Shown: positions 35,343-46,883 of the stretch, one piece after another
Layout: every line of letters begins with the position of its first letter
Position numbering within the stretch: the stretch's first letter is position 1
Source of the DNA: Maratus speciosus
Taxonomy: Eukaryota > Arthropoda > Arachnida > Araneae > Salticidae
Length of the DNA: 64,000 nt
Assembly (NCBI GenBank): GCA_963932465.1
Contig: OZ010787.1
Span: 36,088,087-36,152,086, forward strand
Direction: 5' to 3'
Program-made: the position numbers and the translations under genes
Notes under the pieces: model-generated
The model's input: only the letters and a program-made list of their open reading frames with translations
Database searches by the model: none
What the model was told of the DNA's origin: nothing

Positions 35343-36748
35343 ATCTGTTAACATATGAGCCGTTCAGTGCACAAATCGATTAACTCCACTTTTGAAAAAT
35401 CTTAAATTTTAAGTGTTAAAGCACTTTGTATAGTCATAACTTTTTACATTTGTAATAACTTTCCTGAATAATAACGATTAACACCATTAAATGACAAATT
35501 TTTTTTGGCCATTGAAAAATAATTTATTTCAGAGAAGCCATTTTGATTAACTCCATACTTTAATGTAAATCATTGCAATGAAGCAACTCAAATGCACTAG
35601 CAAGCGTTGAACGATAACACACGGGTGATTTTGTTCCGAATTTTCCGAAAAATTAAGGCCAATAGAAAAAAATCGGCCATAAATCCGAAAATTCGGACAT
35701 AAAATATATCGCGTATTTCGACAAATGATCGTCGAAAAGGATCCATTTCGTCAATCGTTCGAAGAAAAATCGGCAATTTCGTCAAAGGCTCGCGGGAAAA
35801 ACTAATTTCGTTAAAGGATCGCGAATTTCGTTCAACGTTCTCGGAAAAAAAGCTAATTTCGTCAAAGAATCGCGGAAAAAACGCTAATTTCGTAAATGAT
35901 TGCGAAAAAACTCAATTCTTGTCAAAAGATCGCGAAAAAACTGCAAATTTTGTCAAAAAAGCTCGAAAAAACGGCACATTTCGTCAAAAGATCGAGAAAG
36001 AGCGCCAAATTTCGTCAAAAGATCAAGAAAAACGGCAAATTTTGTCAAAGAGGTGAAGGGATCACGAAAAAAAAGCTAATTTCGTCAAAGGATCGCGGAA
36101 AAAAAACGCAAATTTCGTAAAGGATTGCGAAAAAACGGCAAAATATTGTCAAAAAATCGCGAAAAAAACGGCAAATTTCGTCAAAGGGGCGACCCCCTCC
36201 CCCTCCCGCCGTATTTCCGAAAATGCGACGTGGATTTTCGAAATTTTTTTTCACTCAGAATCACTCCTCCGATAACTGTAAATTTTTTAGTGTCAACTTA
36301 TCAGAATTATAGTAAAATAAATTACTGCTGAGCCAAGCATTAAAGACCCGTCACGTGACACACGAGTAACAGGTCTGAGTAAGACGAGTCTATTCTTGAT
36401 AGGGCAATGAAAAGGGAGTTACCCCTAGTATTGCTTCTGCGGGGAATGGAGAAGAGAATAAATACTACTATAAAAAATTAACTTGTCTCCAAGATTATAA
36501 ATAAGGAAGGATTTTTCTTCTTATCTATAATAATACATTATTTTCTTTTTGATCAACAGGACATCTTCAATCAAAAGAAACATGTTTGGATAAACTTGAC
36601 AACAAATCCAAATGACGAGTAAATATTTGAATTTATATTATAAAGGGAATTTTAAAAACAATGTACATTATTTCATCGCATTTCTCAACTTTTTGTTTTA
36701 TGGAGTTAATATCGATTTGTGCACTGAACGGCTCATGTCATAAATGCA
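35343..36748. repeat. Inverted-repeat unit enclosing the 30 bp minisatellite
   Basis: GAGCCGTTCAGTGCACAAAT (35358) is inverted near 36713-36733, with homology extending to roughly 50 bp per arm. Inside, from about 35700 to 36190, run units built on AATTTCGTCAAAGGATCGCG plus A5-7, the reverse complement of the 25565-25915 minisatellite. The frames at 35896-36331 are translations of these repeats. Confidence 0.6.
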
Positions 36749-37029
36749 TGACAAGCACCATTTGGGTCATGTTAAAAATACCAAAATGTCATTTGGACTC
36801 ATGCTAAACTTGGATATTGACATGCCTCAACCTGTTTTGCATACTACTGACAAGGAGAGGGTCCGAGATCGGTCTCGCTGAATGCGATGAGCATTTGTGT
36901 ATCGATAGAGTATAGTTAGTATATAAATATATGAGTGTCATAAAGCGAAACCCTCAGGGGGGTCTTGAAAATAAGTCGCAAAATTTAAGCTAAAGTTCAT
37001 AATCGGATAAATTTCCTTCTTTGGCAAGC
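36749..37029. other. Non-coding spacer
   Basis: No gene or repeat boundary was seen. Confidence 0.4.
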
Positions 37030-37100
37030 AGTTCAGTAGTGCAATCGGCAGCATGCTGGATTTGAGTTTTTGCAGCCTGCGTTCAAATCTGGCTCGGACT
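37030..37100 (+). pseudogene. tRNA-like relic or SINE head
   Basis: TAGTGCAATCGG matches a Pol III box A at 11 of 12 positions, and GCGTTCAAATC resembles box B. The 7 bp acceptor AGTTCAG pairs with TCGGACT allowing wobbles (6 of 7). The D stem GTGC/GCAT pairs, but the anticodon and T stems are eroded. No T-run terminator follows directly. It could be a decayed tRNA gene or the head of a tRNA-derived SINE. Confidence 0.35.
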
Positions 37101-38441
37101 TGTTTTTTGGAACGAAAGTTTTTATCAATCATTTTCAAACCGCAATTGAAAAAATATATATAATAATTGAAATTTACGAAAAATATGAATATTCTGTAGT
37201 ATTTTTGTAGCAAAAAAGCACTTACATGCTTTTTTAACTAAGAAATTTTGCATGTTTAAATGTATAATGAAAAGTTAAAAACATTTATGTCTATAGACTA
37301 CAAATTTTTTGTTATTTAAAATTATTTACAGTTATTTCAATGAATAATCTACTATTTTTCACAGAGAAATAAAACATGTGATATGAATGCGTGAATAATT
37401 ATATTATTTTAATTTTGTTTCTATATGAAAGTATTTCGAATATTTGAAAAATTTTTAATACCCTTTTTAAAATTCTTAATGACTATTTTTTTTATTTCGG
37501 ATTTTTGGTTTTGTTATTATTACCTACGTAATAACTATTTTCAGCTATTCAATATCTTTTTAGAAATTTTTAAGCACAAAGACAGTTATTCTAACTATAA
37601 TCATAAGAATCCAAGATTTAAAAAATTCAAAAGTTAAAAAGCGAATTGGTAAAAAACGATACATTTATTTCACTGTGACAAATAGTAGCTTATTTATGTA
37701 AATAACAGTAAATAAATTTTTTAATTAGCTTAATTTTATGGTCTATAAAAGTTCCAATTGACTTTTTTTTGTTTGTTGTTATTATTATTATTTATTTATT
37801 TTATCTTTACTTTTCCTTAAATATATAAACATGCAAAGATTTATACTTAAAATTGTATTTATATAATTAAACTGCATTATATAAAAATATTAAACAAGAA
37901 AAAAAATTGATTTCCGAAAGAAATTACTACATAGACACTTATTCTAATTAAAAATCAAGTATCCTAGACTTTAAAAATCATATTAAAAATATAGAAGCAT
38001 ATTTTTAATAAACCGTGAACTACTTGAAATATTTGAATGAGGAAACAAAATGAAAATAATATTTGTTTACTTATTTTATTTCTCTGTTAAAAATTGTTGA
38101 TATTCATTGAATTAACTGTAAATAATTTTAAATACAACAAAAAAAAATTCTGGTCTATAGACATATATATACAATACAGAACAATTTATCCAGAATGGTT
38201 GGGATCAGATGTATTCCAGATAACTGGTTGGTCATTAAACCAACATTTATTTGATCAGATCTGTAGAATATATGTGGCTATGACAGTGTTTTGATATCAA
38301 ATTAATTATTAGGATACTTGGAAAGAAATAGGTCTAAACATGATCAGACATTAATCAAAGTTTAAAAGAAGACAATTTATAGAAATATCTTAGAAACTTA
38401 GTCTTCTGTTTCCTCTGCATAAAAATCAAAATGCCCAATAT
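37101..38441. other. AT-rich non-coding spacer
   Basis: No gene was found. CCAGATAACTGGTT near 38207 resembles GGATAACTGGTTTTCGGAT next to the LTR at 59432, a short dispersed motif. Confidence 0.45.
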
Positions 38442-39492
38442 ACAGGGTGTCCGGTCTCAACGGTGTCCAATGGCTAATTCCTAAACCGTTAGTCATAGAC
38501 ATATAGTTCCAATTACAAAAATGTTTAAAATCAGGTAAAGAAACTTTTTAAAAGCGATTTGGGTCAATAAAAACATTTCTTAAAAAATTACGAAATTTAA
38601 ATTTTTATAGGTCCCCCGGTCCTATAAGTTATATTTAGTGAAATTTTCCTTTTACACTGACAAGTAATACAAGAAAAGTCCCGTTATTCTACGATTAAAA
38701 TTGACCGAGTAATAGCTGTTTAAAGTTGGAGCATATTTTTTGCTGCAAATTGGGGGTCATTCACAAATTTAGTCGAAATATAATTTCGTCAGCTATAAAA
38801 AATGTTTGGGAGTAAAATTAACATTACAATATAAATTTGAAATCTTTAATCATTCTGGCATATTAATGGAAAATATGCAATTTGTAATAAACATTTAACC
38901 TTCTGGAGACCAGAACGGCCGGACAAGCAGACGACCAAGCCGTCGGCCGAAAATGAGAACTCGTTCCTACTGCCTCTTGGCAGAAGGGTGGTAGTTCTTT
39001 CAATCAATTTGCCAATTGTTTGGTTGTCAGGTGGTTCCTCAGTTCCATTTCGATAAGAATCAGTCCTTCTTTCATGCTGACTTTCCCTAAAAACAATAGT
39101 TTCGCAGGGATTTTTTTCAGTAGAAAAATTTCTTTAGCTGAATATTGTAAAGGATCACAAACTATTAAATATACACTGATTGTTTAATTAGTTGAGCTTT
39201 CTAAAATTAATATAATGTATGTATTTATTAGATTAAAAAGTCTGTATGGATTAATGTGGTTAATACATGTATTTTCTTTTTTTTTATGTATAGAACGATA
39301 TCAATTTATTAATGAAAAAAGTTTTATTTTATGAAATTCTCTAAACGTGTAAGGTGATTTCGCCATTAAAAGACCTTTTTTTTAACTAAAAATTGTTACA
39401 GCCATTTAACGAAAATACACGTTTATATATATATATTTGTGTATATATATATATCAATCATATATTTGTGATTTCATCTTTATTATATATAT
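38442..39492 (+). mobile_element. CAGGGTGTCC repeat, unit 1
   Basis: It begins ACAGGGTGTCCGGTCTCAAC after an AT-rich junction and runs about 1.05 kb to a TA microsatellite that abuts the next unit. It is nearly identical to 39493-40624 over their shared length. The first 450 bp are the long terminal repeat that recurs inverted at 42095-42551. A GC-richer stretch (GGCCGGACAAGCAGACGACC) follows. No protein is encoded. Confidence 0.7.
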
Positions 39493-40624
39493 ACAGGGTG
39501 TCCGGTCTCAACGGTGTCCAATGGCTAATTCCTAAACCGTTAGTCATAGACATATAGTTCCAATTACAAAAATGTTTAAAATCAGGTAAAGAAACTTTTT
39601 AAAAGCGATTTGGGTCAATAAAAACATTTCTTAAAAAATTACGAAATTTAAATTTTTATACGGTCCCCCGGTCCTATAAGTTATATTTAGTGAAATTTTC
39701 CTTTTACACTGACAAGTAATACAAGAAAAGTCCCGTTATTCTACGATTAAAATTGACCGAGTAATAGCTGTTTAAAGTTGGAGCATATTTTTTGCTGCAA
39801 ATTGGGGGTCATTCACAAATTTAGTCGAAATATAATTTCGCCAACTATAAAAAATGTTTGGGAGTAAAATTAACATTACAATATAAATTTGAAATCTTTA
39901 ATCATTCTGGCATATTAATGGAAAATATGCAATTTGTAATAAACATTTAACCTTCTGGAGACCAGAACGGCCGGACAAGCAGACGACCAAGCCGTCGGCC
40001 GAAAATGAGAACTCGTTCCTACCCCCTCTTGGCAGAAGGGTGGTAGTTCTTTCAATCAATTTGCCAATTGTTTGGTTGTCAGGTGGTTCCCCAGTTCCAT
40101 TTCGATAAGAATCGGTCCTTCTTTCATGCTGACTTTCCCTAAAAACAATAGTTTCGCAGGGATTTTTTTCAGTAGAAAAATTTCTTTAGCTGAATATTGT
40201 AAAGGATCACAAACTATTAAATATACACTGATTGTTTAATTAGTTGAGCTTTCTAAAATTAATATAATGTATGTATTTATTAGATTAAAAAATCTGTATG
40301 TATTTATTAGATTAAAAAATCTGTATGCATTTATTAGATTAAAAAGTATCTGCATGTATTTATTAGATTAAAAAGTCTGTATGGATTAATGTGGTTAATA
40401 CATGTATTTTCTTTTTTTTTATGTATAGAACGATATCAATTTATTAATGAAAAAAAGTTTTATTTTATGAAATTCTCTAAACGTGTAAGGTGATTTCGCC
40501 ATTAAAAGACCTTTTTTTTAACTAAAAATTGTTACAGCCATTTAACGAAAATACACGTTTATATATATATTTGTGTATATATATATCAATCATATATTTG
40601 TGATTTCATCTTTATTATATATAT
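39493..40624 (+). mobile_element. CAGGGTGTCC repeat, unit 2
   Basis: This is a tandem copy of unit 1. It is about 81 bp longer because TGTATGTATTTATTAGATTA-type sequence has expanded to about four short repeats at 40265-40385. It ends in TA-rich sequence directly before the third CAGGGTGTCC start. Confidence 0.7.
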
Positions 40625-42547
40625 ACAGGGTGTCCGGTCTCAACGGTGTCCAATGGCTAATTCCTAAACCGTTAGTCATAGACATATAGTTCCAATTACA
40701 AAAATGTTTAAAATCAGGTAAAGAAACTTTTTAAAAGCTATTTGGGTCAATAAAAACATTTCTTAAAAAATTACGAAATTTAAATTTTTATACGGTCTCC
40801 CGGTCCTATAAGTTATATTTAGTAATTTTTTCCTATTACACTGACAAGTAAGACAAAAAAAGTCCCATTCATATAACGCTAAAATTGAGCGAGTTATGAA
40901 ACTTTAAAAATGCATGACTTATGCCACTTTTCTACTCTGAAAACAAATGAGTTCGGCTTGGCTTTGAGGGATCATATACCAAGTGTTTAAAGTATTCGAA
41001 GATCTTACTTCATGTGTATCTGCGCTTTGAAAAAAAATCCTACAAGTATTATGATTAAGTCTCAAATTGGCTAAAATAACATATGTTTTATTTTGTCAGG
41101 ATTTGAGACTGTTTCTCTTATGATTTCTTTTAACAAAAATTATGTTTTTTTTATAAGTTTGTATGTTACTTCAACAATCGTATGTATGTTTTTCCAGTTC
41201 AAAATGTGTACTCGAACTTTAACCCACTTTTAAATATCCGATCGAGATTACATTTTACATACTGGCGCAAATCCGATAACAATCTAATATTATTAAGATT
41301 TTCGGTGGTTACCATTTATACTTATTTTACAGGATAACACAAAAAATTTCGGATAGATTTCTGCCAAGGAGTTTAAGAAAAAGTTTTAGATAATACAAGA
41401 CTGCGATTAATGGGTTTTTTAACTTTTAAGTATTTTTTTAGCCCTGAATCCGAAAATTACCTTATTTTTTAACCATCATGTCAGGATATTTCGCAAATCA
41501 TAAATTTTCAAATTTAAGGAATAACAAAAATCGAATACTATAAAGTAGAGGAGATGGTTGTGTTTTTTAATTTTTGATAATTGATTTTTACGCACGTTTT
41601 AGCACTGAATCTGAAAATGATCTTCATTTTTAACCATTACGTTAGAATTTTTTTGCAAATCGCAAACGTGTAAGTTAAAATATAGCGAAAATCTCATACT
41701 ATAAAACATATGTAAAACATTTTCTATTTTATTTTATTTTATTAAAAAATTTATTTGATATTTTTGCTTATCCTGCGATTCTTACAGCTAAACAGCTGAG
41801 TGGTCCGATGAGATGGGGGAGCAAAATCAATTTTAACATTGAACTTCTTAACTTTGAAATTTTCAGTTGGCGAAAAATCCTGATATGATAGTTAAAAATG
41901 AAGGTCAATATCGGATTCAGCGATATAGAATATATAAGAATCAATTATCAAAAGATACAAAACATGACATAACCCGACTTTTGCAGGCTTGTGCAATCTA
42001 ATAATATTTTAAAATACGCATCATTTTGTAAAGAATTGAGGCTGTTAATTTAGAATCATTTTATTTAACAAAAATTCTGTTTTTTCTTTCTTCTTAAATG
42101 TTTATTACAAATTGTATATTTTCCATTAATATGCCAGAATGATTAAAGATTTCAAATTTATATTGCAATGTTAATTTTATTCCCAAACATTTTTTATATC
42201 TGACGAAATTATATTTCGACTAAATTTGTGAATGACCCCCAATTTGCAGCAAAAAATATGCTCCAACTTTAAGCAGCTATTACTCGGTCAATTTTAATCG
42301 TATAATAACGGGACTTTTTTTGTATTACTTGTCAGTGTAAAAGGAAAATTTCACAAAATATAACTTATAGGACCGGGGGACCGTATAAAAATTTAAATTT
42401 CGTAATTTTTCAAGAAATGTTTTTGTTGACCCAAATCGCTTTAAAAATATTTCTTTACCTGATTTAAAACATTTTTGTAATTGGAACTATATGTCTATGA
42501 CTAACGGTTTAGGAATTAGCCATTGGACACCGTTGAGACCGGACACC

Positions 42548-42551
<4 letters not shown>
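40625..42551. mobile_element. Full-length-looking CAGGGTGTCC TIR element
   Basis: It begins ACAGGGTGTCCGG and ends with the inverse at 42551. The terminal inverted repeats reach about 200-250 bp from the left, and the right terminal block matches unit 1 for about 450 bp. The interior carries the 167 bp satellite-like module (41440-41700) and TTTTATTTTATTAAAAAATT. A second copy, inverted and interrupted, is at 57009-59283. TA on both sides suggests TA-targeted insertion. No transposase frame was found, so it is non-autonomous. Confidence 0.7.

Positions 42552-42598
<47 letters not shown>
42552..42598. repeat. (TA)n microsatellite
   Basis: A nearly pure TA tract joins the end of the CAGGGTGTCC element to the 3' side of the Penelope-like element. 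A matching TA tract lies at 46919-46936 on its other side. Confidence 0.9.
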
Positions 42599-42599
<1 letters not shown>

Positions 42600-42782
42600 C
42601 CAATAATTAAACATAACCTACCACCATCAAAAACCGTAATATTATGAATTAAAGCTGTAAGTATATATATATATTAAAAAAAAAAAAGATTAAATTAATT
42701 ATAAGAATTATTATGGAAGAAAAATAAGAAAGTGGACACCGACAAATAATGGAAATGTTTATATATTGAATTACGTTTTCAA

Positions 42783-42868
42783 GGGCACAGAATTCAATGA
42801 TATAAGCAAAAGGGTTGTTTTCTGTGGGAAAAATAAGCTAAAGCTAAAAGTTATTTTCCCCTGTGCCC
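42783..42868 (-). ncRNA. Conserved hairpin in PLE 3' region
   Basis: GGGCACAG (42783-42790) pairs with CTGTGCCC (42861-42868). Inside, GGGAAAAATA pairs with TATTTTCCC around a small AGC/GCT hairpin. A diverged copy at 1214-1305 keeps the outer stem with two compensatory changes, and keeps the AGC/GCT hairpin and the ATATAAGCAAAAGG strand. I found no hammerhead core (CTGATGA with GAAA) in either strand. The role could be RT template recognition or RNA processing. That it is a transcribed structure is an inference. Confidence 0.5.
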
Positions 42869-44421
42869 AAACAACCATTAAAATCAAGTGAATTGATTAA
42901 AAATGAAAACAGAATAGAAACAAATAATATGAAATGGAAAAATCAATAAAACCTATTTAAATATTTATAGGATATAAAATGAAATAATAAACACCATACC
43001 GATTAATATTTTAGAATAAATCCACGCGCACATGGCACCCATAATATCGTAAAGATTAAGGTGAATAAAACAGTTAAGAAATCACAGTAATTGATACCAT
43101 AGGATGCAGTTAACACATATTGAAATAAATGTTAAATAACTTTTAATATAATATAAAATAATATAAATAGAAAGTAATTACATAATTAAAATGCACTATT
43201 AAATTAATTAAAAACCGTTAAACAATATCGTCAAAATTTAGCTAAAAATTCCCCCTGGTGTAGTAAATTATAACTGAAATGTAGCTGGAAAAAGTAAATT
43301 TAGAACTTATGGAAAAAAAAACACATTGTGGTGCTGCCATCTAGTATTACTTTTATGATTTAATTGTCAAAAGACAAACAGTTGTAAGCAATTGAATGTA
43401 ACAATTGTTTTATTAATAGCAAAACCAAACATATCCTTATATATAGATAATTATAAACTGAATATAAACCACACAATGTATTTTTAAAAAACTATTGTTA
43501 ATAAAATTTAAAAAGCATACAAAATATTCTATTAGCTAACTTATTTAAACTACACTAAGAATTTAAATAATTCTAGAACATCGATAATATATAGCATATA
43601 GCTATATGCTATAAAACAAAATAAATTCATTAATAATTAATATAAATAATTATTAAAAATATAAAAATCTTTAATAAAAAACTATTATATATAAGATAAT
43701 TATAAAATGAACAGGAAATAAAAATCATATGGTAGTATAAAGAAGGTGAACAGATACTTAAATTCTGATTACCTAAAAAGCACAAATATAGTGTGTGGAT
43801 TATTTTATACATCCATAAAAATCCTAAAAGTATGAATGTGGGACATTCAAAAACATTAAACCGATAATAAATTTTATAACACTAAGTGAAAATAAATAAA
43901 TATTAAAATATTAATAAGAATAGAGGAATAATAATAAAAATAATTACCCAATTTTAATACATACAGTATAACTTTATTTATATTAAATATACTTATATGT
44001 ATATTAATCACTATAAAAATGGCATACTATTAGTAATTAATATGATATTGTCCTTATTAAATTAAAATTTATAACAAATGATTGTAAATAAGATTAAACA
44101 ATAATTAAGCTAATTATTAATGAAATTCACCAATTACATATAAAATATCAAATCAGCATCCTTATAAAATACGTATCAAAAATATAGTAATAATACAAAA
44201 GCCCCATTTTTTTTTTTTTTTAAATTAACCATTGCGTATTATCCAGACAACACCACCCTCCTCCGTACTCTAACATCTACCCACCCATCCAACCTATAAT
44301 AATTTTTTTATGTTATTTTACAATTTTTATTTTTTTATAGAGATTTTTTTATTTTATAATTTTTTTGTAATTTTGTTTACGCATGTGTTAATTTGTTTTA
44401 AAAGATCATGTAAGAAAAATA

Positions 44422-46083
44422 CTAATTGTATATTAATGAATATATGAATTTTTTTGGAAAACCATGATTTAATGCATCATAAATTAGTTTTTTAATATTA
44501 TTGTTAATTAGAGGAGAAGAACATAAACATTTTATTCTATATAAATGATTAAGTATTATATTTCGAAATACAGAATGATGTAGACAAGATTTAAAATTTG
44601 TAAATGTATTAACTTTGAATTTAAATTCTTTACATTTGTCATATAAATCTGTGATTGTTTTGTTGTCTTTTATTGTAATTTTAAGATCTAAGAAGTTAAT
44701 TGTATTGTTAGATAAAAGGTTTTCCGTTAATTCCAAATTAGTGGGATAATCTACTGGAAATTGAGTAATTTCAGAATGATCAGTATCAATTAAAATTATG
44801 TCATCAATATAACGATATAAATGTAGATTATTATTAGTAAAATTACGTTCATAATGATATAAGTATAAGACTGAGAGTAAACTGGATGTACAACCGCCTT
44901 GTGGTATACCGACATGCTGTAAATATAAAGTGTTTTCTTGCAAGATATAATTATTATAGATAATGAAGTTAGTTAAAGATTTAAAATATGCAATATCAAT
45001 ATTAGATGGTAATTCCAGTTTTTTATAATTTTTAAATAATGCATTTATAATTTTATGTAAATCTAATAGGTATATATTATTAAAAAGATCTTTGAAGTCA
45101 TATGTCGTTATATTATATACACAATGAAGATTTTTTAAAAAATTGACAAGTTGATACCTATTTTTTATACAATGTGTATTATCATTGTTTGTAGTAAGTA
45201 CATATAATTGATTAAGAATTTTTAAGAGAAGTTTATTGGCTTTATTATTATATGTATTGCAACCAATAGTTACAGTCCTAAATTTAATTGGAGTTTTATG
45301 AAATTTGGGAATAAGAACTAAATATGGATAATTAAAGTTAGTAGATAAAATATTTAATAGTTTATAATAACTTCGAATTTTACGATTATTTACAATTACA
45401 TTTTCATTAGTTTTTTTAAATGACTTATTAGAAGAAATACAATTTGTAAGAAGTTGGTGATAATAAGATTTACAAATAATAGCATAATTATTAGGAGATT
45501 TGTCTACATATGTAATAACGTAGTTTTTTTGTAATTTAGTAATTTGTTGGAAAATATGCTGTGTATTAATAGAAACCAAATCAGCCATATTATTTTTTAA
45601 AGCCATAGTTAATTTTTCAATTACTAATATTTTCCACTGATTAAAATATTCAATAGGCTTATTATAAGAGATAGAAATTTTATAAATAAAAATATCAATA
45701 TCATGTGTAAACTGTTTGATAATAGATTTAACATTAAATTTAGATGGAAGTCTATATTTAGTACCATAACCCATTAGTTGTTTCAATTTAAAATCATTAA
45801 CAATATCAAGATTAACAGTGATTATATGTCCATGATCATTGTTTATGTATTTCTTTAGAGTGGGGTCATTGCATTTACACGGAAAATTACTTGCAGCAGA
45901 TGTATTTTTTGAAAATGTGTTGTAGTTAAAAATCTTTCTACCAATTGTATTAGGATATTTAAAGGTTTTTGAGATATGAAGATTATTAATAGGAAAAAAA
46001 CAATTTTTATCATTAATTATAGAATTGATATTAATTTTATTAAATATGTGATTTGAAAAAGTAATTAACATTTGTGTATTCAT
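44422..46083 (-). CDS. Penelope-like reverse transcriptase
   Basis: The protein is 553 residues. CKC at residues 69-71 is the CxC linker motif. RT landmarks follow in order: GYGTKYRLP (about 105), DKSPNNYAIICKSYY (about 194), motif A YDFKDLF (about 328), motif B GIPQGGCTSS (392-401), catalytic YIDD (425-428) and NFLDLKI (about 463). All three catalytic aspartates are visible, so the domain looks intact. ATG 46083 overlaps the TGA of the endonuclease frame as ATGA, in a different frame. The enzyme would copy element RNA at a nick made by the endonuclease. Codon use is strongly AT-biased, like its surroundings. Confidence 0.88.
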   Translation of the reverse strand: MNTQMLITFSNHIFNKININSIINDKNCFFPINNLHISKTFKYPNTIGRKIFNYNTFSKNTSAASNFPCKCNDPTLKKYINNDHGHIITVNLDIVNDFKLKQLMGYGTKYRLPSKFNVKSIIKQFTHDIDIFIYKISISYNKPIEYFNQWKILVIEKLTMALKNNMADLVSINTQHIFQQITKLQKNYVITYVDKSPNNYAIICKSYYHQLLTNCISSNKSFKKTNENVIVNNRKIRSYYKLLNILSTNFNYPYLVLIPKFHKTPIKFRTVTIGCNTYNNKANKLLLKILNQLYVLTTNNDNTHCIKNRYQLVNFLKNLHCVYNITTYDFKDLFNNIYLLDLHKIINALFKNYKKLELPSNIDIAYFKSLTNFIIYNNYILQENTLYLQHVGIPQGGCTSSLLSVLYLYHYERNFTNNNLHLYRYIDDIILIDTDHSEITQFPVDYPTNLELTENLLSNNTINFLDLKITIKDNKTITDLYDKCKEFKFKVNTFTNFKSCLHHSVFRNIILNHLYRIKCLCSSPLINNNIKKLIYDALNHGFPKKFIYSLIYN

Positions 46084-46883
46084 GTTTTGAATTTTATGTT
46101 TTTTTTTTTTTTTTTTTGTAAATTAATATTTAAAAGATTAACCCTAGACATAATGAGGTCAAAATAAATATCTGAGAAATGTTTAGAGAAAGATTTACTT
46201 AGAAATACATTTAAATGATGTACAATCTGTTTCTTTTTAATAGCAAAGATGTGTTTTCGAATTAACAACCAGTTATAATTCTCTAAGTAATTTCGTTGAA
46301 GATCATTAATTTGTTTTGTGATAGATTTTTTGGAAACTACAACTGATGATGAACCTTTTCCGCGTTTATTACGTGTTGTTTTAGCATTTAAATTATGATT
46401 AAGAGTAGGATAAATTGGAGAATAATCAATATTATTATTTATAGATGGGAAGACTTTGACAGGTCTGTTAAATACTTCACTGTTAAGTCCATAAGGATAA
46501 ATTGTGTTGTAATATTTCATAAATGATGATTCCATATAAAGACGTTCTGATTTATTTTTTAGAATTTGAAGAATTTCAATTGTCGTATTTTTAAATTGAT
46601 GTATATGAAAATGTTGAATTTCAGCTGTAGATTGTATATTTTTTGCTTTGTTATTATTAGAGTCTGAACGATGATGATTGATACGTTTATGAATTGGACC
46701 TGATGTTTCACCAATATATTTCATATTACATAAGTTGCACTTTATACTATAAATCACATTAAATGCTTTACAAAAGCTTGAATAATTAGGATCTGAGATA
46801 ATTTGTGTCTGAGAAGCGTATGGACATGTCTTGCACCGAGCGTCATAACACTTACGAAAAAATAAAGGACGAGGGGGAGAGTA
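46080..46883 (-). CDS. GIY-YIG endonuclease domain of the Penelope-like element
   Basis: The frame is open from 46883, after a TAA, to TGA at 46080-46082. It starts with a Cys linker, RKCYDARCKTCPYAS, then VIYSIKCNLCNMKYIGETSG, which contains the GIY and YIG motifs. IHKRINHHRS follows, with the CCHH metal-binding pattern (C-x2-C then His pairs) and the catalytic-type Arg. SERLYMESSF supplies the conserved Glu. No ATG precedes the domain, so the true N-terminus is missing or upstream of the TA junction. The C-terminal tail runs into an A19 tract (46099-46117), after which the RT begins in another frame. The domain nicks DNA to prime reverse transcription. Confidence 0.85.
   Translation of the reverse strand, partial: YSPPRPLFFRKCYDARCKTCPYASQTQIISDPNYSSFCKAFNVIYSIKCNLCNMKYIGETSGPIHKRINHHRSDSNNNKAKNIQSTAEIQHFHIHQFKNTTIEILQILKNKSERLYMESSFMKYYNTIYPYGLNSEVFNRPVKVFPSINNNIDYSPIYPTLNHNLNAKTTRNKRGKGSSSVVVSKKSITKQINDLQRNYLENYNWLLIRKHIFAIKKKQIVHHLNVFLSKSFSKHFSDIYFDLIMSRVNLLNINLQKKKKKNIKFKT

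Noticed and set aside
36560..36614. Short exon-like segment after TTTTTGATCAACAG with a GTAAAT donor
   Set aside because: Its roughly 18 codons match no motif I know, and it lies inside the inverted-repeat unit 35343-36748.
46080..46082. TGA between endonuclease and RT as a selenocysteine codon
   Set aside because: Known Naiads in spiders use Sec codons, but this TGA is in the endonuclease frame while the RT lies in another frame, so read-through would not join them.
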